This document shows, in pieces, positions 59,606-64,000 of a DNA stretch of 64,000 bases. The notes under the pieces are model-generated. The model searched no databases. It had not been told where the DNA came from and saw nothing but the letters and a program-made list of their open reading frames with translations. The first letter of the stretch is position 1; each line of letters begins with the position of its first letter. This DNA is from Lithospermum erythrorhizon (Eukaryota; Streptophyta; Magnoliopsida; Boraginales; Boraginaceae), in assembly GCA_019722365.1 (NCBI GenBank), contig JADFUC010000372.1:18463-82462 (forward strand), given 5' to 3'. The translations under genes and the position numbers were made by a program.

Positions 59606-61909
59606 TTTGGATTATCTCCCGAGTATTCCTGTAAAGGATTCAAATCGCTTTTGGAGAGAATTTCAATTACCACGGGTATTTCGATACATTCAGAGAAGTC
59701 AAGTGTCTTATGTTGTCTACCGCGGAACATCATCTCTCAAGCGTTGCTAGACGTCACATCGATTGAGACTCTCTCTTCGTGGAACGTTGAAAAGAGTTAA
59801 GAGCAAAATGTTGCACACCCGATCAACGGAAGATCGGCAGAATCATGTTTTCAAGATAACGAGATTGATCGAAGCTACTCGCACTGAATTGCACCTCCGA
59901 ATCGAAAGCCACACATCATGAATACTTACTCCTAGCAAAGTATTTCTCCATCATTATCGGGTAGAATGGATAAGAAACCATGAAGCTTTTTTAGCTTTGC
60001 TTCGCGAGATGATCGTAGAGGATTTAAGAGAAGATCCTCGAGCTGCCCACCCTATTGTTTTTGTTACAAACCGCAAGTGGAATGATCAAAGTGGAAGTGT
60101 AAGCGATGATGACAAGTGAAGCGGAGGAAGTCTGCCAATAGACCTTTCCATCGGGCACGAGACGGATTAATTCGTCATAAATGATTCTATATTTCACTTT
60201 TGGATACATCAACGCCATGACGCTGAATGTGAAGTACCTATATTTTTTGAAATGTATGCAGACGAATGTGACAGGTACATCGCTGATGGGGATGAGTGAA
60301 CTTGGATAAGGAATTGCTAGTATCCCAATTCGTAGAGGACCAATTTTATCTTTTGGCTTAGACGTCACGAACATATTGGCTCATATTAGCTTCCCGCTGA
60401 TTTAGAATTGTTGTTATTTATGTTTTGAACATAAATAATTTTGATGTTTTAAGAATAATTCAATTAATTGACTATTAATTCACATGAAAATCACAATGAT
60501 ATAACTTATTATGCTAGTTTAACTAACATAAATATCATAACATGTATGCCACAAGAATTCAAGTAAATGGCTTGAAATCTAAAACAATATGAATTATAAA
60601 AATATAATCACATAAATGAAAGATCATAAAGATAGAATCTTTGAAATCATATATTTGAAATATTTGATAGGGAATACTAGAATTTATATACGGCGTAATC
60701 ATTCATTGTGGCACTAAGTGTTTGGGAGGAAATTATGTATTAAAGTCATAAATAAGATTTATGAAATCAATAAATAAATAGAAGCAATCTCACCTTATTA
60801 CTAGTGTAGTTAGTAAAACTTAATGTATATGTTTACCAATTTACTGTTGTATTTTTACAAATACGACATGTATATTCACTATTGTATTTTGAGAAATACG
60901 AATTTATATTCACTAGTGTATTTAAGTAATACAAGAAGTACATTTGAATAGTTCAATTAGAATAGTAGTCAGTTTAAGTAAATATTTAACATTCTTTAAG
61001 ATATTAAAGATATTAGATTTAATGATCATCTAATAAACTTGGGTTACATTTACCCCTACCTTTAGCCTGCACACCGAAAGTATATATTCACAACTAATCA
61101 AGATCAAGAAGTAACATAAGACGCGATATGAATAGTTCCATGATAGTTAAACTCTGGCTAACTATAAAACTTGCACCCAAGTCAATTAATTGACAAGCTA
61201 TAAGACCTCCGAATCAACTTGTTTTTATTACAATGGTAATCCTATAAAAGATGCTTTTAAGGATATAACCAAGAATACGATGACGATTTATGATTTGTAG
61301 ATCGAGATAGCTTTTAATACAAATTTGGATATTAACATATTTACTCCAAGATAACCAGTTTATCAAGGAATAAATAACTATCACAATATATGGATGATTA
61401 ATTGAATGAAAATGTCCATGTATACAATGTTTACTCAGAATGTGAATTTATCAAAGTCATAATTTTTGTACCGGAAAATTCTTATTAATCATTAATGTTT
61501 GATCATCCGATCTACAAATGGTCGACATTGATAATGAAGTTAATGAATAGTTCAAATAATTTGAATTCACAAGAGAAACATTCTCAGAGAGACAAAGGTC
61601 AAATGAGCTAATTTGTGATAAGATTAAGATGAAAGTCACAAGAATCATAAGAAAGAAATAGACTATACAAAATTAGATTATGTATAGAATTTCTTTATGA
61701 GATCATGATGGCTCGATTTATGATTCATTTAGATCCACTAAATTGCAACTCAAGTCGAAAGGCCAGAGTATCGATGCGTATTTAACCGATCCAAGATAAA
61801 TATTTTAAAAGAAAGACTCTTTCCCAAGAGATATAACTTTTCTCCCACTTCATAGTAGTATGATGAAATGAGACGAAAGAGACCATATTTGCGTCACAAT
61901 TATATAAAA
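59606..61909. other. Gene-free stretch with an unexplained short frame
   Basis: A plus-strand frame from about 59958 to 60119 reads VEWIRNHEAFLALLREMIVE and continues through 'VFVTNRKW' to a TGA. It looks more protein-like than its surroundings, but I recognise no family and find no extension. A 116-codon minus-strand frame at 60024-60374 overlaps it. Bases 60550-60710 are the inverted partner of 17340-17500. The rest is AT-rich. Confidence 0.35.
60849..60932. repeat. Three tandem short hairpins
   Basis: GTATTTTTACAAATAC (60849-60864), GTATTTTGAGAAATAC (60884-60899) and GTATTTAAGTAATAC (60918-60932) are each inverted repeats with a 3-6-base loop. They are spaced 35 and 34 bases apart, with 'tatattcacta.t' between them. 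Confidence 0.7.
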
Positions 61910-63170
61910 TGTAATAACTCCGTTTGGGTTACTTAATATTACTGTAATAGTATACTAGCTTTTGCTCGTGGATTATTTCATAAATCAAAATTAAGTTAGA
62001 ATAGTTGAAATACAAATCGGCTCTGGTGGTACATTTCGGTATTGAGAATTTTAAAGTTTACAGAATAAACGGAAACAGAGTATATTGGGCGTAAAATAAA
62101 TGTTAATGTCTGAAGTCAACATGGTATAAGTTAAACGAGAAGTATCGAATGATTTAAAACCCATCGGGGTTTCACCATAAATTATTGGGCCAACCCATTA
62201 ACCACACAACCCAACAAGTCCCAAAACAAAAACCCATCTTCTTCCACTGCCTCACGGTCGACGCCTCCTCTTCCTTGATTTTTTTCATCTATCTCGAAGT
62301 TGGACCTGTTTTGGAGAGTTTCTCCTCATTATCCTCTCTTCGATCTAAGGTAAAATGTCGATCTTTTGAGTATTTCGTGAGTTTCGGTGAAATACTTATT
62401 GTTGACTTTTTGTATTTTGATTTTTATTGCTACAATCGATTCTTGGGCTCTAAATTAGTTGTTCTTGAGTTGAAGTTAAGCTTTTGATGAATTGTGGTGT
62501 TTTTAGGATGACTTTTGGGATTTAATACTTCAAGCCAGGGTTATTGCTTATACTATTATTCAGGCCTGTACTATAGCATAGAGATGATAATAATCTATTT
62601 TTGGGGTAGAAAGCAAGGTATAGTTGAAAGGACTTTGGAGTTGACTTTGGGTCAATTTTTTCTAAAATGTTGTTTAGAGTATAACATGTTATCGATCTTT
62701 TATCAGGATTATTTTGAAAGGGAATTATGATTTATGTTTGTCGATAATATATTGCCAAATTGGGCTTTATTAGATTTCGAAAGAGAACAACTTGGGATTT
62801 CGAGGTTGTTAGAAATAGGTTTAATAGTTGAAAAGTTGATATATCGGGTTGATTGAAATTATCGAAAATGTTAGTATTTTGGGTAAAGCGGTCAGCCGAC
62901 ATGTGATTTAGTCGGATAGTTGAATGGTCATTTTGATAGTTTGGAAACATAATTAGCAATCTACTTAAGTTGTTAATTTCGTAAATCAAATGGATCAATA
63001 ATGAATTGAATTAAGATAAGGGTTAAAATTGTTGTGAGTAGTAATTATTTTGGGTGTTTGATTAGACACTAACGCTGAAGTAGCAATTTCGATCGTGGTA
63101 GACGGACGCTTATTGTTAACTAAGGCGAGTACTTATCTCATCGGGTGCTATGTAATTCATCTACTCTTAA
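61910..63170 (+). repeat. Chromovirus-like LTR, first part (copy 5)
   Basis: Starts TGTAATAACTCCG (61910) and has a pyrimidine-rich segment at 62230-62345 and 'taaggcgagtacttatctcatcgggtg' at 63121-63147. These are the landmarks of the other copies in the same order. It stops near 63170, before the 'cgcagcct' landmark. Open frames 62185-62487 and 62515-62730 lie inside it and have no domain. Confidence 0.62.
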
Positions 63171-63179
63171 AAGTTACTC

Positions 63180-63480
63180 AAGAAAGAGTCATTAAAACCG
63201 AACACCGAATCACCAAACCGACATGGACAACCTGCCTTTAAACACAATTGCTTCATCCAAAATGTGATCACAATTAAGTTTCCCTAAATCAAACAGCTTT
63301 TTTTAAAATCTATAATCCATTAGTCGAGCATCGAAACGACCAACCCATAACATATACACAACATATCCCAAAATAAAGTAATGCCGGCAAGGCTACAACA
63401 GATGATACGATCAGATCCCGACACAAAACGACAACAACCTATTAAAGTTTCTAAAAGGAAATACAACAATCAAATCAGCT
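63180..63480 (-). repeat. Chromovirus-like LTR, last part, reversed
   Basis: Aligns, same strand, with 52345-52665: 'gagtcattaaaac.gaacaccg', 'caattgcttcatccaaaa', 'atcacaattaagtttcc', 'caaaataaagtaatgccggc' and 'aggaaa.tacaacaatcaaa'. Because copy 4 is reversed, this piece is too, so it faces the preceding plus-strand LTR fragment. Confidence 0.7.
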
Positions 63481-64000
63481 TGACCAATTCAAAAATGGGT
63501 GTGTGTGATATGTTTGATAAGATTTGATTGATATTACTCATACCACCAAGATGCATCTTCTTTCTTTTCGAAGCTCATCTCATAAGAACTCCAATGTTAA
63601 GTCAAGGCCAATTCGGGTAATTTCGATGTTTTTACCCACTGAAGTTTCTGAGCCCGTGAGTGAAGACAAAACGTGGCCGGAAAGACCGTGGTGGGAGCCA
63701 GGAGGCCGCCCATCAATCTAATAACGCATCGACCAGCGCTGGGCCCGCTGGCGCAGTGAAGGTATCGAGCAATTGGCCCGGAACTATGGGAACTAAGTGC
63801 TATGGCGCAAAGTGCGGGACACCTCTTGAGGCCGTAGGAGCCACCTCTAGAATCTCACACGGATGGTACGGTCCGATTGCTCGCTCAACGGTGACGCCGA
63901 CTTGGGCGGGGGGAAGCTTGTAATAATTCAATCTAAAAATGTGTGTGCGTCTGCGGATATGTTTGATATAGCAATACGTAACTGAACGAAGCATACTGAT
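63481..64000 (+). mobile_element. Cassandra-like TRIM retrotransposon (3' LTR cut by window end)
   Basis: A tiny LTR element. The left LTR starts about 63481 and contains 'aaaaatgggtgtgtgtg' followed by 'atatgtttgat'; the same wording ('aaaaatgtgtgtgcgtctgcgg', 'atatgtttgat') reappears from 63919, after a purine tract (gggcggggggaagc, 63904-63917) and a TGTAATAA start. The left LTR carries a 5S-rRNA-like segment (63538-63601). 'ggtatcgagc' at 63761-63770 looks like a tRNA-Met primer-binding site with one base lost. Repeat offset is about 440 bases. Elements of this design, with a 5S-derived segment inside the LTR, are known in plants as Cassandra. They encode no protein. The short open frames here (63660-63923) are not genes. 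Confidence 0.72.
63538..63601 (+). ncRNA. 5S-rRNA-derived segment within the TRIM LTR
   Basis: 'tcataccaccaagatgcatc' (63538-63557) resembles the 5' part of plant 5S rRNA ('gatcataccagcactaatgc'), and 'catctcataagaactccaat' with 'gttaag' (63576-63601) resembles 'catcagaactccgcagttaag'. The downstream third of 5S rRNA is not clearly conserved in this copy, so it is not a functional 5S gene. In Cassandra this segment supplies an internal RNA polymerase III promoter. Confidence 0.65.

Noticed and set aside
60024..60374. A 116-codon minus-strand frame
   Set aside because: No family recognised, and it overlaps a more protein-like plus-strand frame; neither is supported by context.
63538..63700. 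A genuine 5S rRNA gene
   Set aside because: Only the first half resembles 5S rRNA, with several differences, and it lies inside an LTR-like repeat with no tandem 5S array.

Overview
This window looks like plant nuclear DNA, most likely from a eudicot. It is AT-rich, one intron-split housekeeping gene has GT-AG introns and a plant-type protein product, and almost everything else is a nested wreck of plant transposable elements (Ty1/copia, Ty3/gypsy Tat-type, chromovirus-like LTRs, Stowaway MITEs and a Cassandra-like TRIM). I see no bacterial features, no CRISPR array, no tRNA gene and no intact rRNA gene. The species cannot be named from the sequence alone.

Layout. 0.9-7.4 kb: a decayed copia element with gag, integrase, reverse transcriptase and RNase H fragments between LTR remnants. 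8.8-8.9 kb: a duplicated TA microsatellite. 10.5-14.2 kb: a decayed Ty3/gypsy element of Tat type with protease, RT, RNase H and a second RNase H. 14.3-29 kb: stacked LTR fragments from at least three families in both orientations. 29-32.6 kb: low-copy-looking AT-rich DNA, ending in tandem repeats and a TATA box.

32.6-39.7 kb: the one gene, a complete 14-exon peroxisomal acyl-CoA oxidase (ACX1/ACX5 type, 661 aa, C-terminal AKL targeting signal). It catalyses the first step of peroxisomal fatty-acid beta-oxidation, which in plants also shortens jasmonate precursors. Its introns hold a nested pair of Stowaway MITEs and several small tandem duplications.

39.7-64 kb: repeats again. These include a solo copia LTR with a perfect 5-bp target duplication (42.8-43.7 kb), a small copia-like element with two LTRs and almost no interior (47.1-49.6 kb), several copies of a large chromovirus-like LTR in both orientations with one tRNA-Met primer-binding site (49.9-63.5 kb), and at the right edge a Cassandra-like TRIM whose LTR carries a 5S-rRNA-like segment.

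I found no convincing new biological system. The observations most worth a second look are the Cassandra-like element, the tandem W-box-bearing repeats just upstream of the acyl-CoA oxidase gene, the nested MITEs in intron 11, and the direct repeat across both ends of intron 13. Element boundaries are read by eye and are approximate unless a terminal motif or target duplication is given.
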